DNA of 37,030 nucleotides, taken from assembly GCA_030645775.1 (NCBI GenBank), contig JAUSLX010000057.1, positions 1 to 37,030 on the forward strand, given 5' to 3'. Shown here one piece after another: positions 8,522-17,402 of the stretch (within the stretch, counting starts at the first letter, position 1; every line of letters begins with the position of its first letter). Below the pieces are notes generated by a model. That model was not told where the DNA came from. It made no database searches and saw only the letters and a list, made by a program, of their open reading frames with translations. A program made the position numbers and the translations under genes. This DNA comes from Gallionella sp. Its GTDB lineage: Bacteria > Pseudomonadota > Gammaproteobacteria > Burkholderiales > Gallionellaceae.

Positions 8522-8848
8522 ATGTTTATTAGTAATGCTTTTGCTGAAGCAGCTGCCCCGGCAGCAGGTGGCGGGATTATGGATTTTCTGCCGCTGGTTG
8601 CGCTGGTCGCCGTGTTTTATTTCATGATCCTGCGTCCGCAATCCAAGCGCGCCAAAGAACACAAAGTCATGCTGGAAGCGCTGCAGCGCGGTGATGAAGT
8701 GGTGACGACGGGGGGTGAATTGGGCCGTGTCACCAAGGTTTATGAGCAGTATGTCGGTGTGGAGCTTGCCGAGAATATTGAAGTGACCGTGCAAAAAGCC
8801 GCGATTCAAAGCGTGCTGCCCAAGGGAACCATTAAATCCATCAAGTAA
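8522..8848 (+). CDS. yajC: Preprotein translocase accessory subunit YajC
   Basis: YajC is a small single-span inner-membrane protein associated with SecDF-SecYEG. The 108-aa product has an Ala-rich N-terminus, one hydrophobic helix (FLPLVALVAVFYFMILRP), then the family's conserved RPQSKRAKEH, GDEVVTTGG and ELAENIEVTVQKAAI. A GGAG site lies 10 bases before the ATG. It sits between tgt and secD on the same strand. Confidence 0.96.
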   Translation: MFISNAFAEAAAPAAGGGIMDFLPLVALVAVFYFMILRPQSKRAKEHKVMLEALQRGDEVVTTGGELGRVTKVYEQYVGVELAENIEVTVQKAAIQSVLPKGTIKSIK

Positions 8849-8892
8849 GCACCTCCCCTTGACGGGGATGTTGCGCGCATTAGAGGTCGTTT

Positions 8893-10704
8893 ATGAACCG
8901 TTATCCACTCTGGAAAAATCTGCTGATTCTGGCTGTATTACTGGCCGGTCTGATTTATACCTTGCCGAATTTCTATGGTGAATCGCCAGCCGTGCAGATT
9001 TTGCCGTTGCGTTCCAGTATGAAAGCGGATGCCGCCTTGCTGGGTCGCGTGGAAGAGGCGCTCAGAACGGCCAATCTCAACGTGGAAAGGGTCGCGCTGG
9101 ATGGTAATAGCATCAAGGCGCGATTTGCTGACACGGATGTGCAGCTCAAAGCCAAGGATGTGCTCAAAACCCAGTTGGGTGACGACTACGTGGTGGCGCT
9201 CAATTTGTTGCCGCGTTCGCCACAGTGGCTGACCAGTCTGCATGCACTGCCGATGTATCTCGGTCTGGATTTGCGCGGCGGCGTGCATTTTTTGTTGCAG
9301 GTGGATATGAAAGCCGCGCTGGACAAGGCGCTGGAAGCGGCAACGGGCGATATTCGCACTGCGTTGCGCGAAGAGAAAATTGCCTATTCCGGCGTGGTTC
9401 GCGACGGCAACAGTTTGCTGGTGAAGTTTCGCGATGCCGGGACGCGCAGCAAGGCCGAGGAACAACTCAAGCAGCGTTTCTCCGATTATGCGTTGACTGA
9501 AAAAGAGCTGGACGGTGAATTTATGTTGCAAGCCACGCTCAAGCCGGAAGCCGAACGTCGCATCCAGGAGTCGGCGGTGCAACAAAACCTGCTGACCTTG
9601 CGCAACCGTGTCAATGAGCTGGGCGTGGCCGAACCGGTGATACAGCAGCAGGGTGCGGATCGCGTGGTGGTGCAGTTGCCCGGCGTACAGGACACGGCGC
9701 GCGCCAAGGATATTCTGGGGCGCACCGCCACGCTGGAGGTGCGCATGGTGGATGACGAGCATCAGATCGGGGCAGGCGGCGTTGCACCGTTTGGTACGGA
9801 ACTGTTCAAGGACAGGGAAGGCAATACCCTGCTGGTGAAAAAACAGGTGATGCTGACTGGTGAACGCATCAATGATGCGCAGCCCGGCTTTGATAATCGC
9901 AACAATGAGCCTGCCGTACATATCAATCTGGACGGGGTGGGCGCGCGTAAATTCAAGGAAGCCACGCGCGAAAATGTCGGCAAACGCATGGCGATCATCC
10001 TGTTTGAGAAGGGCCGTGGCGAAATCGTCACTGCGCCTGTGATTCGCGAGGAAATCGGCGGCGGACGGGTTCAGATCAGCGGCAAGATGTCCACCGAAGA
10101 GGCGCAGGATACCTCGTTGCTGTTGCGTGCAGGTGCATTGGCGGCGCCGATGGAAATTATCGAGGAACGTACCGTAGGCCCCAGTTTGGGCGCGGACAAT
10201 ATCTCGCGCGGTTTCAATTCCACCAAGATCGGTTTCATGATGATTGCGGTGTTCATGGCGGCCTACTACATGATGTTCGGCACAATTTCCGTGCTGGCGC
10301 TGGCGGCGAATCTGCTGTTGCTGGTGGCGTTGTTGTCCATGCTGCAAGCGACGCTGACTTTGCCGGGCATGGCGGGTATCGCGCTGACGCTGGGTATGGC
10401 GATTGACTCCAACGTATTGATCAATGAGCGTATTCGCGAAGAATTGCGCAATGGCATGTCGCCGCAGGCGGCCATCAATGCCGGCTATGACAGTGCGTTT
10501 GCCACCATTGTGGACTCGAATATCACCAACCTGATTGCCGGTGTCGCCTTGTTCCTGTTTGGCTCCGGGCCGATCAAGGGTTTTGCCGTGGTGTTATGTC
10601 TGGGTATTTTGACCTCGATGTTCAGTTCGGTGCTGGTGTCGCGCGCGATGGTGAATCTGGTTTACGGACGTCGTGCCCGATTGACCAATGTGTCCATCGG
10701 TTAA
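8893..10704 (+). CDS. secD: Protein translocase subunit SecD
   Basis: SecD (603 aa) is an RND-type membrane protein that, with SecF, uses the proton gradient to help pull proteins out of SecYEG on the periplasmic side. There is an N-terminal helix (NLLILAVLLAGLIYTLPNF), the signature LGLDLRGGVHFLLQVDM, the large P1 periplasmic domain, then five C-terminal helices with MAGIALTLGMAIDSNVLI and NERIREEL. Length and motifs are normal. It follows yajC by 44 bases and precedes secF. Confidence 0.97.
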   Translation: MNRYPLWKNLLILAVLLAGLIYTLPNFYGESPAVQILPLRSSMKADAALLGRVEEALRTANLNVERVALDGNSIKARFADTDVQLKAKDVLKTQLGDDYVVALNLLPRSPQWLTSLHALPMYLGLDLRGGVHFLLQVDMKAALDKALEAATGDIRTALREEKIAYSGVVRDGNSLLVKFRDAGTRSKAEEQLKQRFSDYALTEKELDGEFMLQATLKPEAERRIQESAVQQNLLTLRNRVNELGVAEPVIQQQGADRVVVQLPGVQDTARAKDILGRTATLEVRMVDDEHQIGAGGVAPFGTELFKDREGNTLLVKKQVMLTGERINDAQPGFDNRNNEPAVHINLDGVGARKFKEATRENVGKRMAIILFEKGRGEIVTAPVIREEIGGGRVQISGKMSTEEAQDTSLLLRAGALAAPMEIIEERTVGPSLGADNISRGFNSTKIGFMMIAVFMAAYYMMFGTISVLALAANLLLLVALLSMLQATLTLPGMAGIALTLGMAIDSNVLINERIREELRNGMSPQAAINAGYDSAFATIVDSNITNLIAGVALFLFGSGPIKGFAVVLCLGILTSMFSSVLVSRAMVNLVYGRRARLTNVSIG

Positions 10705-10729
10705 AAATTCGCGCAGCGAGACATTTGCT

Positions 10730-10783
10730 CCCTCGCCCGCTTGCGGGAGAGGGTTGAGGAGAGGGGAACGAGTCTGACTCGTT
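10730..10783. repeat. Two hairpins in the secD-secF gap
   Basis: The first hairpin (10730-10753) is CCCTC-G-CCCGC-TT-GCGGG-A-GAGGG, an 11-bp stem with one mismatch of the dispersed intergenic type. The second (10767-10783) is AACGAGT-CTG-ACTCGTT followed by TT. Neither has the long T-run of a full terminator. They may tune or partially stop transcription between the two genes; secD and secF are usually nearly contiguous. Confidence 0.5.
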
Positions 10784-10837
10784 TTACCATCAAGGGCGAC
10801 AACAGTGTCATGACCGTAAGGTTAAGGAAAAAACAAT

Positions 10838-11770
10838 ATGGAATTCTTTAAAATCAAGCACGACATCCCGTTCATGAGTTATGGACGTTATACCACGGCT
10901 ATTTCGCTGGTGACCTTTTTGCTGGCAATTTTTTTCCTCGCCTATAAAGGGTTGAATTTCGGGGTGGATTTTACCGGCGGTACCGTGATGGAAGTGCATT
11001 ACGCGCAGCCTGCCGATCTGGTCAAAGTACGCGAACATCTGGCGGCCAATAAACTGCCGGAGGTGCAGGTGCAAAACTTCGGCTCCAGTCATGATGTATT
11101 GATCCAGATTCCGCTCAAGCAAAACGTCGTCGGTGCCAAGTTGAGCGAGCATGTGATGGCTGTATTGCACCAGCAGGATGCCACCGTGGAAATGCGCCGC
11201 GTTGAATTCGTCGGCCCGCAGGTCGGCAAGGATCTGATCGAGAACGGCGCGATGGCGTTGTTGCTGGTCAGCCTGGGCATCGTCGGTTATCTGTGGATAC
11301 GCTTTGAATGGAAATTCGGCTTGTCCGCGATCATCGCCAATTTGCATGACGTGGTGATTATTCTCGGCTTCTTCGCCTTTTTCCAATGGGAATTCTCCCT
11401 GTCGGTGCTGGCGGCGGTCTTGGCGGTGCTGGGTTATTCGGTGAACGAGTCGGTGGTGGTGTTCGACCGTATCCGCGAAAATTTCCGCAAGATGCGCAAG
11501 GCGGAAGTCAGCGAAATCATCGACAACGCGATTACCCGCACCATGTCACGCACCATCATTACCCACGGTTCCACGCAGATGATGGTCGGCGCGATGTTGT
11601 TTCTGGGTGGCGAGACGCTGCACTATTTCGCCATGGCGCTGACCATCGGCATCCTGTTTAGTATCTATTCTTCGGTTCTGGTCGCCAGTCCGATCCTGAT
11701 GTGGCTGGGCGTGTCGCGCGAAGACTTCATCAAGCCTGAAAAAGTCGAAGCGGAAGAAGTGCTGCCTTAG
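10838..11770 (+). CDS. secF: Protein translocase subunit SecF
   Basis: SecF (310 aa) is the partner of SecD. It has an N-terminal helix (AISLVTFLLAIFFLAYKGL), the signature GLNFGVDFTGGTVMEV, a periplasmic domain and five further helices with LAVLGYSVNESVVVFDRIRE. The usual ND-T of the signature helix is replaced by NES. ATG 10838 is preceded by AAGGA. The gap to secD is 133 bases, longer than usual, and contains two hairpins. Confidence 0.96.
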   Translation: MEFFKIKHDIPFMSYGRYTTAISLVTFLLAIFFLAYKGLNFGVDFTGGTVMEVHYAQPADLVKVREHLAANKLPEVQVQNFGSSHDVLIQIPLKQNVVGAKLSEHVMAVLHQQDATVEMRRVEFVGPQVGKDLIENGAMALLLVSLGIVGYLWIRFEWKFGLSAIIANLHDVVIILGFFAFFQWEFSLSVLAAVLAVLGYSVNESVVVFDRIRENFRKMRKAEVSEIIDNAITRTMSRTIITHGSTQMMVGAMLFLGGETLHYFAMALTIGILFSIYSSVLVASPILMWLGVSREDFIKPEKVEAEEVLP

Positions 11771-11782
11771 ATCAAATCCCTT

Positions 11783-11848
11783 TTGTCCGCAGATTACACA
11801 GATTCAAGCAGATTTTAATCGTGGCTAATCTGTGTAATCTGCGGACAA
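11783..11848 (+). terminator. 22-bp inverted repeat with T-run after secF
   Basis: The arms 11783-11804 (TTGTCCGCAGATTACACAG...) and 11827-11848 are exact reverse complements over 22 bp, with a 22-base loop. The second arm is followed by TGTTTTTAT, so on the plus strand it can end the secDF transcript. The arm sequence (CGCAGATTACACAGATT) looks like a dispersed repeat rather than a purpose-built terminator. Confidence 0.7.
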
Positions 11849-11868
11849 TGTTTTTATAGAATTGGAAT

Positions 11869-12516
11869 ATGACTTTGGACCTGCTGACTATCTTTATTGA
11901 CCTCGTTCTGCATCTGGATACCCACCTGATGGCGCTGGTGCAGGACTATGGCGTATGGGTCTATGCCATCCTGTTTTTGATTATTTTTGCAGAAACGGGC
12001 CTGGTGTTCATGCCCTTCCTGCCCGGCGATTCGCTGCTGTTCGTGGCCGGCGCCTTGTGCGGGCTGGGGGCGATGCAACTGGAGTGGCTCGCCCCGTTGC
12101 TGATCGTGGCGGCATTTAGTGGTGATAACACCAATTACTGGGTTGGCCGGCTGATCGGGTTGCGTCTGCTCGAACGCGCGAATGGCCGGTTTATTAAACG
12201 CGAACACATAGACAAAACCCACACCTTCTATGAAAAGCATGGCGGCAAGACTATTATTTTTGCGCGCTTCATGCCCATCATTCGCACCTTCGCCCCCTTC
12301 GTTGCAGGCATAGGACTGATGCGTTACCGTTTGTTCATGCTGTATAGCGCGCTGGGCAGCGTTGCGTGGATAGGCAGCCTGACGCTGGCAGGCTATTTCT
12401 TCGGCAATATTCCTGTCGTGAAAAACAACCTCACCCTGATTATTCTGGTGGTTATCCTGATTTCCTTTCTCCCGGGATTTGTCGAGTATTTCCGCCATCG
12501 TCGCCGCGAAAATTAA
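11869..12516 (+). CDS. DedA-family membrane protein
   Basis: This 215-aa protein belongs to the DedA/VTT family of inner-membrane proteins, members of which act as lipid flippases/transporters (for example in undecaprenyl-phosphate recycling) and in membrane homeostasis. It shows the conserved FAETGLVFMPFLPGDSLL, the re-entrant segment GDNTNYWVGRLIG, and the FARFMPIIRTFAPFVAGIG arginine motif, with hydrophobic helices at both ends. Which DedA subtype it is cannot be decided. It is the first gene after the secF terminator. Confidence 0.93.
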   Translation: MTLDLLTIFIDLVLHLDTHLMALVQDYGVWVYAILFLIIFAETGLVFMPFLPGDSLLFVAGALCGLGAMQLEWLAPLLIVAAFSGDNTNYWVGRLIGLRLLERANGRFIKREHIDKTHTFYEKHGGKTIIFARFMPIIRTFAPFVAGIGLMRYRLFMLYSALGSVAWIGSLTLAGYFFGNIPVVKNNLTLIILVVILISFLPGFVEYFRHRRREN

Positions 12517-12696
12517 GCCGTCCGTTTGCCGGGCGGGTATCACAGTATTTTTTCGGTACGCATAAAGCCCGCCTGCCCCAGGCTGACGTGCTGCCTGTCT
12601 GGAGTAACAATTTGCAACAATTTGTGTTGAACGCAACGCTAAATGACGAGTCACAGTCCCGTCATGAAAATTCAGACACTTTAAGGAGTAGTGAAA

Positions 12697-13419
12697 ATGA
12701 AAAAAAGTCTATGGGCGTTGAGTGTTGCTTCACTGTTTGGCAATGCGTATGCGGCTGATTTTGTGGATACCGCGCGCGTCATCTCCAGCACGCCGATTTA
12801 TGAACGTGTCAGTGAGCCGCGCCGCGAGTGCTGGACTGAAACTGTGCAAACCACGTCCAAAGAGCGTTCCATGACGGGTGCGGTGGTCGGGGGCGTTGCC
12901 GGTGGCCTGCTGGGCGGCCAGGTTGGTGGCGGGCATGGCAATACCGCTGCGACAGGGGCGGGTGCGGTCGCCGGTGCGGTAGTGGGGGATCGTGTTTCCA
13001 ATCCTGATAGCGAGCGTTCGGCAACCGGCAGTATCGTTGGCGGAATAGCCGGGGCGTTACTGGGTAGTCAGGTCGGTGGCGGCTCAGGTAATAAGGCCGC
13101 TACCGCGGTAGGTGGCGTGGCGGGTGTGCTGATCGGCGACCGTGTCGCCAACCCTGAGCAGCCGCGCAGCAAACAGGTCGAGCGCTGTCGTGAGGTGGAA
13201 AACAGCCGTGAAGTCATCAAGGGTTATAACGTGACGTATCGTTACAATGGCCGTGATGTCACCACCACCCTGCCTTATCAACCCGGCAGTACGGTTAAAG
13301 TCGGCATCAGCATGATCGAGGATCAGTCCGCGCCGCAATCGAACCGTTATCAGGACAGGTATGACAGACAGGATCGGCAATACCAGGATCGGCGATATGC
13401 GCCAGGCGAGCGTGATTAA
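12697..13419 (+). CDS. Exported glycine-zipper 2TM protein with duplicated zipper
   Basis: ATG 12697 is preferred over GTG 12691 because AAGGAG sits 8 bases before the ATG and only 2 before the GTG. The 240-aa product has a signal peptide (MKKSLWALSVASLFGNAYA, then ADF). Two glycine-zipper modules follow: TGAVVGGVAGGLLGGQVGGG...GDRVSNP and TGSIVGGIAGALLGSQVGGG...GDRVANP, clearly a tandem duplication. After them come a paired-Cys region and an Arg/Tyr/Gln-rich tail (YQDRYDRQDRQYQDRR). Such Rick_17kDa-type proteins are usually outer-membrane associated; the role is unknown. Confidence 0.88.
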   Translation: MKKSLWALSVASLFGNAYAADFVDTARVISSTPIYERVSEPRRECWTETVQTTSKERSMTGAVVGGVAGGLLGGQVGGGHGNTAATGAGAVAGAVVGDRVSNPDSERSATGSIVGGIAGALLGSQVGGGSGNKAATAVGGVAGVLIGDRVANPEQPRSKQVERCREVENSREVIKGYNVTYRYNGRDVTTTLPYQPGSTVKVGISMIEDQSAPQSNRYQDRYDRQDRQYQDRRYAPGERD

Positions 13420-13436
13420 AAATTACTAACTTGCAG

Positions 13437-13464
13437 AAAAAAGCCCGGCATGCCGGGCTTTTTT
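13437..13464. terminator. Bidirectional terminator between the glycine-zipper gene and pstB
   Basis: A perfect stem, AGCCCGGCA/TGCCGGGCT, is flanked by A6 on the left and T6 on the right. It serves the two convergent genes. Confidence 0.93.
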
Positions 13465-13477
13465 CTGGCCTGAACGT

Positions 13478-14257
13478 TTAGCCGAAACGACCTGTAATGT
13501 AGTCTTCGGTTTCCTTGCGTTTCGGATTGGTGAATACCGTGCTGGTATCGCCGAATTCCATCAGGTCACCCAGGTACATGTAAGCGGTGTAGTCGGAGAC
13601 GCGCGCAGCTTGTTGCATGTTATGGGTGACGATGACGATGGTGAAGTCTTCTTTCAGCTCGTCTATCAATTTTTCAATATGGGCGGTGGAAATCGGGTCG
13701 AGTGCCGAGGTGGGCTCATCGAGCAGCAGTACTTCCGGCTTGACGGCGATGGCGCGCGCGATGCACAGACGCTGTTGCTGACCACCGGAAAGCCCCATGC
13801 CGCTCTGTGTCAGCTTGTCCTTGACTTCATCCCATAGCGCCGCCTTGCGTAACGCCCATTCGACTCGCTCTTCCATGTCATTCTTGTTCAAACTCTGATA
13901 GAGCTTTACACCGAACGCGATGTTGTCGTGTATGGACATCGGAAATGGGGTGGGCTTCTGGAATACCATGCCGACCTTTGCGCGCAGCTTGTTAAGGTCC
14001 TGGTTTTTATCAAGAATGTTTTTACCATCGAGGACGATGGAACCCGTGGCTTTTTGCTTCGGGTAAAGCTCGTACATGCGGTTAAAAGTACGCAGCAGGG
14101 TGGATTTTCCGCAGCCGGACGGGCCGATGAAAGCCGTCACCTTTTTTTCTGTGATGTCCAGATTGATATTGTTCAGGGCCTGTGCTTTGCCGTAATAAAA
14201 GTTGAGGTCTCTGACAGTGACTCTGGGTTTGACGATGTTTTCAGCGTTCATTTGCAA
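13478..14257 (-). CDS. pstB: Phosphate ABC transporter ATP-binding protein PstB
   Basis: PstB (259 aa) hydrolyses ATP to drive high-affinity phosphate import by PstSCAB. Walker A (GPSGCGKST), the ABC signature (LSGGQQQR), Walker B ([11 protein letters not shown]) and the switch His (VTHNMQQA) are all present. The start is 6 bases after the pstA stop. It is the last gene of the operon here: the terminator and a convergent gene follow, so phoU, often next to pstB, is not in this cluster. Confidence 0.97.
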   Translation of the reverse strand: MQMNAENIVKPRVTVRDLNFYYGKAQALNNINLDITEKKVTAFIGPSGCGKSTLLRTFNRMYELYPKQKATGSIVLDGKNILDKNQDLNKLRAKVGMVFQKPTPFPMSIHDNIAFGVKLYQSLNKNDMEERVEWALRKAALWDEVKDKLTQSGMGLSGGQQQRLCIARAIAVKPEVLLLDEPTSALDPISTAHIEKLIDELKEDFTIVIVTHNMQQAARVSDYTAYMYLGDLMEFGDTSTVFTNPKRKETEDYITGRFG

Positions 14258-14263
14258 GCCTTG

Positions 14264-15112
14264 TTAATGTGTTGAAGCTTTTTGACGGAATAGCACGCGT
14301 GCCAGAATATTGAGCGTCAGCACACTCATGGTAATCAGCAGTGCGCCTGCCCAGGCCAGACTCTGCCAGTCTTCGTAGGGACTCATGGCGAACTGGAAGA
14401 TGACGACTGGTAAATTGGCCATCGGTTGGTCCATGTCGCTGCTCCAGAACTGGTTGTTGAGTGCGGTGAATAACAACGGTGCGGTCTCGCCGCTGATGCG
14501 CGCGATGGCCAGCATCACACCGGTGATAATTCCGGCACGAGCGGCACGCAGCGTGACGAAACTGATGATTTTCCATTGAGGCGCGCCGAGAGAGGCAGCG
14601 GCTTCACGCAAGGTGCTGGGCACCAGTCGCAACATGTTTTCTGTGGTGCGTATCACGATGGGAATCACGATGATAGCCAGGGCAATGGTGCCAGCCCAAC
14701 CGGAAAAATGTTTGACGTGCACGACATAAACTTCGTAGACAAACAAGCCGATGACGATGGACGGAGCGGACAGCAGAATGTCGTTGATGAAGCGTGTAAT
14801 GGGAGCCAGCCAGCCGCGCTGGCCGAATTCAGCCAGATAGGTTCCTGCCAGAATACCGATAGGCGTACCGATTGCGGTGCCGCCTATGGTCATCATCAAG
14901 CTACCGAAGATGGCATTCAACAGACCGCCTGAACTGCCAGGTGGCGGAGTCATCTGCGAAAATACCATCGGGGTCAGTGCGGGCAGACCCCGGTCCAGCA
15001 AGGTCCATAAAATCCAGCATAACCAGAACAGGCCGAATGCCATGGCTGCTACTGCGATGGTCAGGCCCGTTGCGTTGGCGATGCGGCGACGTGTGTATAG
15101 ATCGATCATCAT
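14264..15112 (-). CDS. pstA: Phosphate ABC transporter permease PstA
   Basis: PstA (282 aa) is one of two membrane permeases of the phosphate importer. It has six predicted helices and the binding-protein-dependent transport loop ([20 protein letters not shown]) that contacts PstB. The family pattern [21 protein letters not shown] is visible. The ATG lies 2 bases after the pstC stop region, implying co-translation. Confidence 0.96.
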   Translation of the reverse strand: MMIDLYTRRRIANATGLTIAVAAMAFGLFWLCWILWTLLDRGLPALTPMVFSQMTPPPGSSGGLLNAIFGSLMMTIGGTAIGTPIGILAGTYLAEFGQRGWLAPITRFINDILLSAPSIVIGLFVYEVYVVHVKHFSGWAGTIALAIIVIPIVIRTTENMLRLVPSTLREAAASLGAPQWKIISFVTLRAARAGIITGVMLAIARISGETAPLLFTALNNQFWSSDMDQPMANLPVVIFQFAMSPYEDWQSLAWAGALLITMSVLTLNILARVLFRQKASTH

Positions 15113-15114
15113 GA

Positions 15115-16077
15115 TTACGCTGCCTTTCCTTCGCGCTGCCCAAGCTTGTAGAGCATGTAACGTGCGAGTGATAACACTACAAAAGTAATAAAGAACAAGA
15201 TCAGGCCAAGCTCGATCAGCGCGGCGGTGTATAGCTCGCCGAATGCTTCGGTGAATTCGTTGGCCAGTGCCGAGGAAATACTGTTGCCCGGATTCAGCAG
15301 GGATTTGCCCAGTTCATGGGCATTGCCGATTACGAAAGTGACCGCCATGGTTTCACCCAGCGCGCGTCCCAGTCCCAGCATGATGCCGCCAGCCACACCG
15401 ACCTTGGTGTAGGGCAATACAATCCTCAACATGACTTCCCAGGTGGTGGAGCCGAGACCGTAAGCGGATTCCTTGAGCATGACAGGGACGACGTCAAATA
15501 CATCGCGCATCACTGAAGCGATGAACGGGATGACCATGATGGCGAGTATGATGCTGGCGGTCAGGATGCCTATGCCCATAGGCGGGCCGGAGAAGAAGGG
15601 GCCGATGTAGGGTAGAACGCCGATATGTTCGTTGAGCCAGGGTTCGACATGGTCGGCGAACAGTGGTGCAAAGACAAACAAGCCCCACATGCCGTAGATG
15701 ATGCTGGGAATACCCGCCAGCAGTTCAATGGCAACGCCGAGCGGGCGACGTAATACGCGCGGTGATAGCTCAGTGAGAAAGAGTGCGATCCCGAAGCTCA
15801 CCGGAATGGCAATAAGCAGCGCGATACCGGAAGTGATGAGTGTGCCGACGATAGGAACCAGCGCGCCGAATTGATCGTTGACCGGATCCCAGTCAGGGCT
15901 GATCAGAAAGCCGAAGCCGAAGGCGTGAATGGCGGGCATGCTGCCGATGACCAGCGAGCCTATAATCGCCGCGAGCAGGACCAGTACGCTAAAAGCGGCT
16001 ACGCGTGTCAGATTGCGGAACAGCGAATCGAAGATGGATTGCCTTTTCAGGCGTGCTTCGTGTAAAAACATCGACAT
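15115..16077 (-). CDS. pstC: Phosphate ABC transporter permease PstC
   Basis: PstC (320 aa) pairs with PstA to form the phosphate channel. It carries a cytoplasmic N-terminus, six helices, the conserved [15 protein letters not shown] and the coupling loop [20 protein letters not shown]. It lies 113 bases downstream of pstS, and that gap contains a strong hairpin, which probably lowers its expression relative to pstS. Confidence 0.96.
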   Translation of the reverse strand: MSMFLHEARLKRQSIFDSLFRNLTRVAAFSVLVLLAAIIGSLVIGSMPAIHAFGFGFLISPDWDPVNDQFGALVPIVGTLITSGIALLIAIPVSFGIALFLTELSPRVLRRPLGVAIELLAGIPSIIYGMWGLFVFAPLFADHVEPWLNEHIGVLPYIGPFFSGPPMGIGILTASIILAIMVIPFIASVMRDVFDVVPVMLKESAYGLGSTTWEVMLRIVLPYTKVGVAGGIMLGLGRALGETMAVTFVIGNAHELGKSLLNPGNSISSALANEFTEAFGELYTAALIELGLILFFITFVVLSLARYMLYKLGQREGKAA

Positions 16078-16120
16078 AGTGTGTGCTTTTAATTAGATAA
16101 ACAGTCGGCTTAAGGCTAAA

Positions 16121-16150
16121 AATTACGGGGGGCAAGCGCCCCCCGTAATT
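16121..16150 (-). terminator. Hairpin between pstS and pstC (probable partial terminator)
   Basis: A perfect 13-bp stem (AATTACGGGGGGC / GCCCCCCGTAATT) closes a 4-base loop. On the minus strand it runs into TTTTT. It probably protects the pstS message or lets only part of transcription continue into pstCAB, a common way to make binding protein in excess. Confidence 0.8.
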
Positions 16151-16190
16151 ATAGCTTAGAGATAGGCTTTGTCAGCCACACTCCGTTTGC

Positions 16191-17240
16191 TTATTTCCAG
16201 ATTGCCTTGCCCTCTGTGCTTTTGATTTGTGCCTTCCACGCGCTGCGGATCAATTTCACCACATCGTCAGGGATAGGTACATAGTCCAGATCGGAAGCCA
16301 GTTTGCCGCCATTGGCATATGCCCAGTCAAAGAACTTCAGCACGGCCAGAGCGGATTCAGGTTTTTCCTGCATCTTGTGTACCAAGATGAACGTTGCGCC
16401 GCTGATAGGCCAGCTTCCCTTGCCGGCTTCGTCAGTCAGAATTTCGTAAAAGCCCGGTGCCTTGGTCCATTCCGCACCGGCAGCGGCGGCCTTGAAGCTG
16501 GCTTCATCTGCGCCGACAAAGTTGCCGGAACGGTTCTTCATTTGCACGGCGTTCATCTTGTTCTGCAAAGCGTAGGCGTATTCTACATAACCGATAGAAC
16601 CCTTGATGCGCTGCACATAAGACGCGACACCTTCGTTACCCTTGCCGCCGGTACCGGCTTTCCAGGAAACGGCTGTCCCTTCGCCTACCGTGGATTTCCA
16701 GTCAGCGCTTACCTTGGACAGGTAGTTGGTGAAAATGAAGCTGGTGCCGGAACCATCAGAACGATGCACTACGGTGATGATGTCGTCAGGCAGTTTGATG
16801 TCTTTGTTCAGTGCCGCAATGGCCGGGTCATTCCACTTGGTGATCTTGCCCAGATAGATGTCAGCCAGCGTTGTGCCATCCAGTTTCAAATTTCCGCTGC
16901 TGATGCCAGCGACGTTGATGACCGGTACTACGCCGCCTATGATGGTCGGAAACTGCATCAGGCCGTGTTTTTCGAGATCTTGTGGTTTCAGTGGCATGTC
17001 TGATGCGCCGAAATCAACGGTTTTTGCAGTAATCTGCTTGATGCCGCCACCGGAACCGATGGATTGGTAGTTCATGCTGATGCCGGTTTGTGTCTTGTAA
17101 GCTTCAGCCCATTTGGCGTAAGCAGGATACGGGAAAGTCGCGCCGGCACCGGTGATGTCGGTGGCGTAGCTGATGCTGGCGTAAGCCAGTGCAGTGGTTG
17201 CGGCGAGGGTAATAACGAGTTGCTTGAGTTTGCTATTCAT
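16191..17240 (-). CDS. pstS: Periplasmic phosphate-binding protein PstS
   Basis: PstS (349 aa) captures phosphate in the periplasm and delivers it to PstCA. A signal peptide (LKQLVITLAATTALAYASISYA) is followed by ITGAGATFPYPAYAKWAEAY. Phosphate-contacting motifs SIGSGGGIKQI, DFGASDMPL and HRSDGSGTSFIFTNYLS are present. It is first in the operon and lies behind a PhoB-like box. A hairpin separates it from pstC. Confidence 0.97.
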   Translation of the reverse strand: MNSKLKQLVITLAATTALAYASISYATDITGAGATFPYPAYAKWAEAYKTQTGISMNYQSIGSGGGIKQITAKTVDFGASDMPLKPQDLEKHGLMQFPTIIGGVVPVINVAGISSGNLKLDGTTLADIYLGKITKWNDPAIAALNKDIKLPDDIITVVHRSDGSGTSFIFTNYLSKVSADWKSTVGEGTAVSWKAGTGGKGNEGVASYVQRIKGSIGYVEYAYALQNKMNAVQMKNRSGNFVGADEASFKAAAAGAEWTKAPGFYEILTDEAGKGSWPISGATFILVHKMQEKPESALAVLKFFDWAYANGGKLASDLDYVPIPDDVVKLIRSAWKAQIKSTEGKAIWK

Positions 17241-17335
17241 AGTGTCTCCATTGTGTTGAGCATGCTGTCTATTGCAAATTAAATCTGTTAACCCGAAATT
17301 GTCCGTTAAGCCAACAGTGCTTCGAGGTGTTGCGT

Positions 17336-17369
17336 ATCTTAATTACCTTATGTGACAGAATTATTACAA
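17336..17369 (-). promoter_or_regulatory. PhoB box and -10 element upstream of pstS
   Basis: On the minus strand TTGTAAT and CTGTCAC are spaced as two 11-bp PhoB half-units (17347-17369), matching CTGTCAT-N4-CTGTCAT at 5 and 6 of 7 positions. A TAAGAT hexamer (17336-17341) follows 10 bases after the second unit, the usual PhoB-activated layout. The untranslated leader to pstS is about 90 bases. Confidence 0.65.
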
Positions 17370-17402
17370 AATTACGCTTCAGCGTTGAATACGCCCAAAG
17401 GT

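Noticed and set aside
8938-10347. 469-aa minus-strand ORF opposite secD
   Set aside because: A shadow of the secD coding frame: His/Gln/Arg-rich composition, no recognisable domain.
12366-12758. 130-aa plus ORF across the dedA end and the following gap
   Set aside because: It overlaps dedA out of frame and the next gene's signal peptide; no features of its own.
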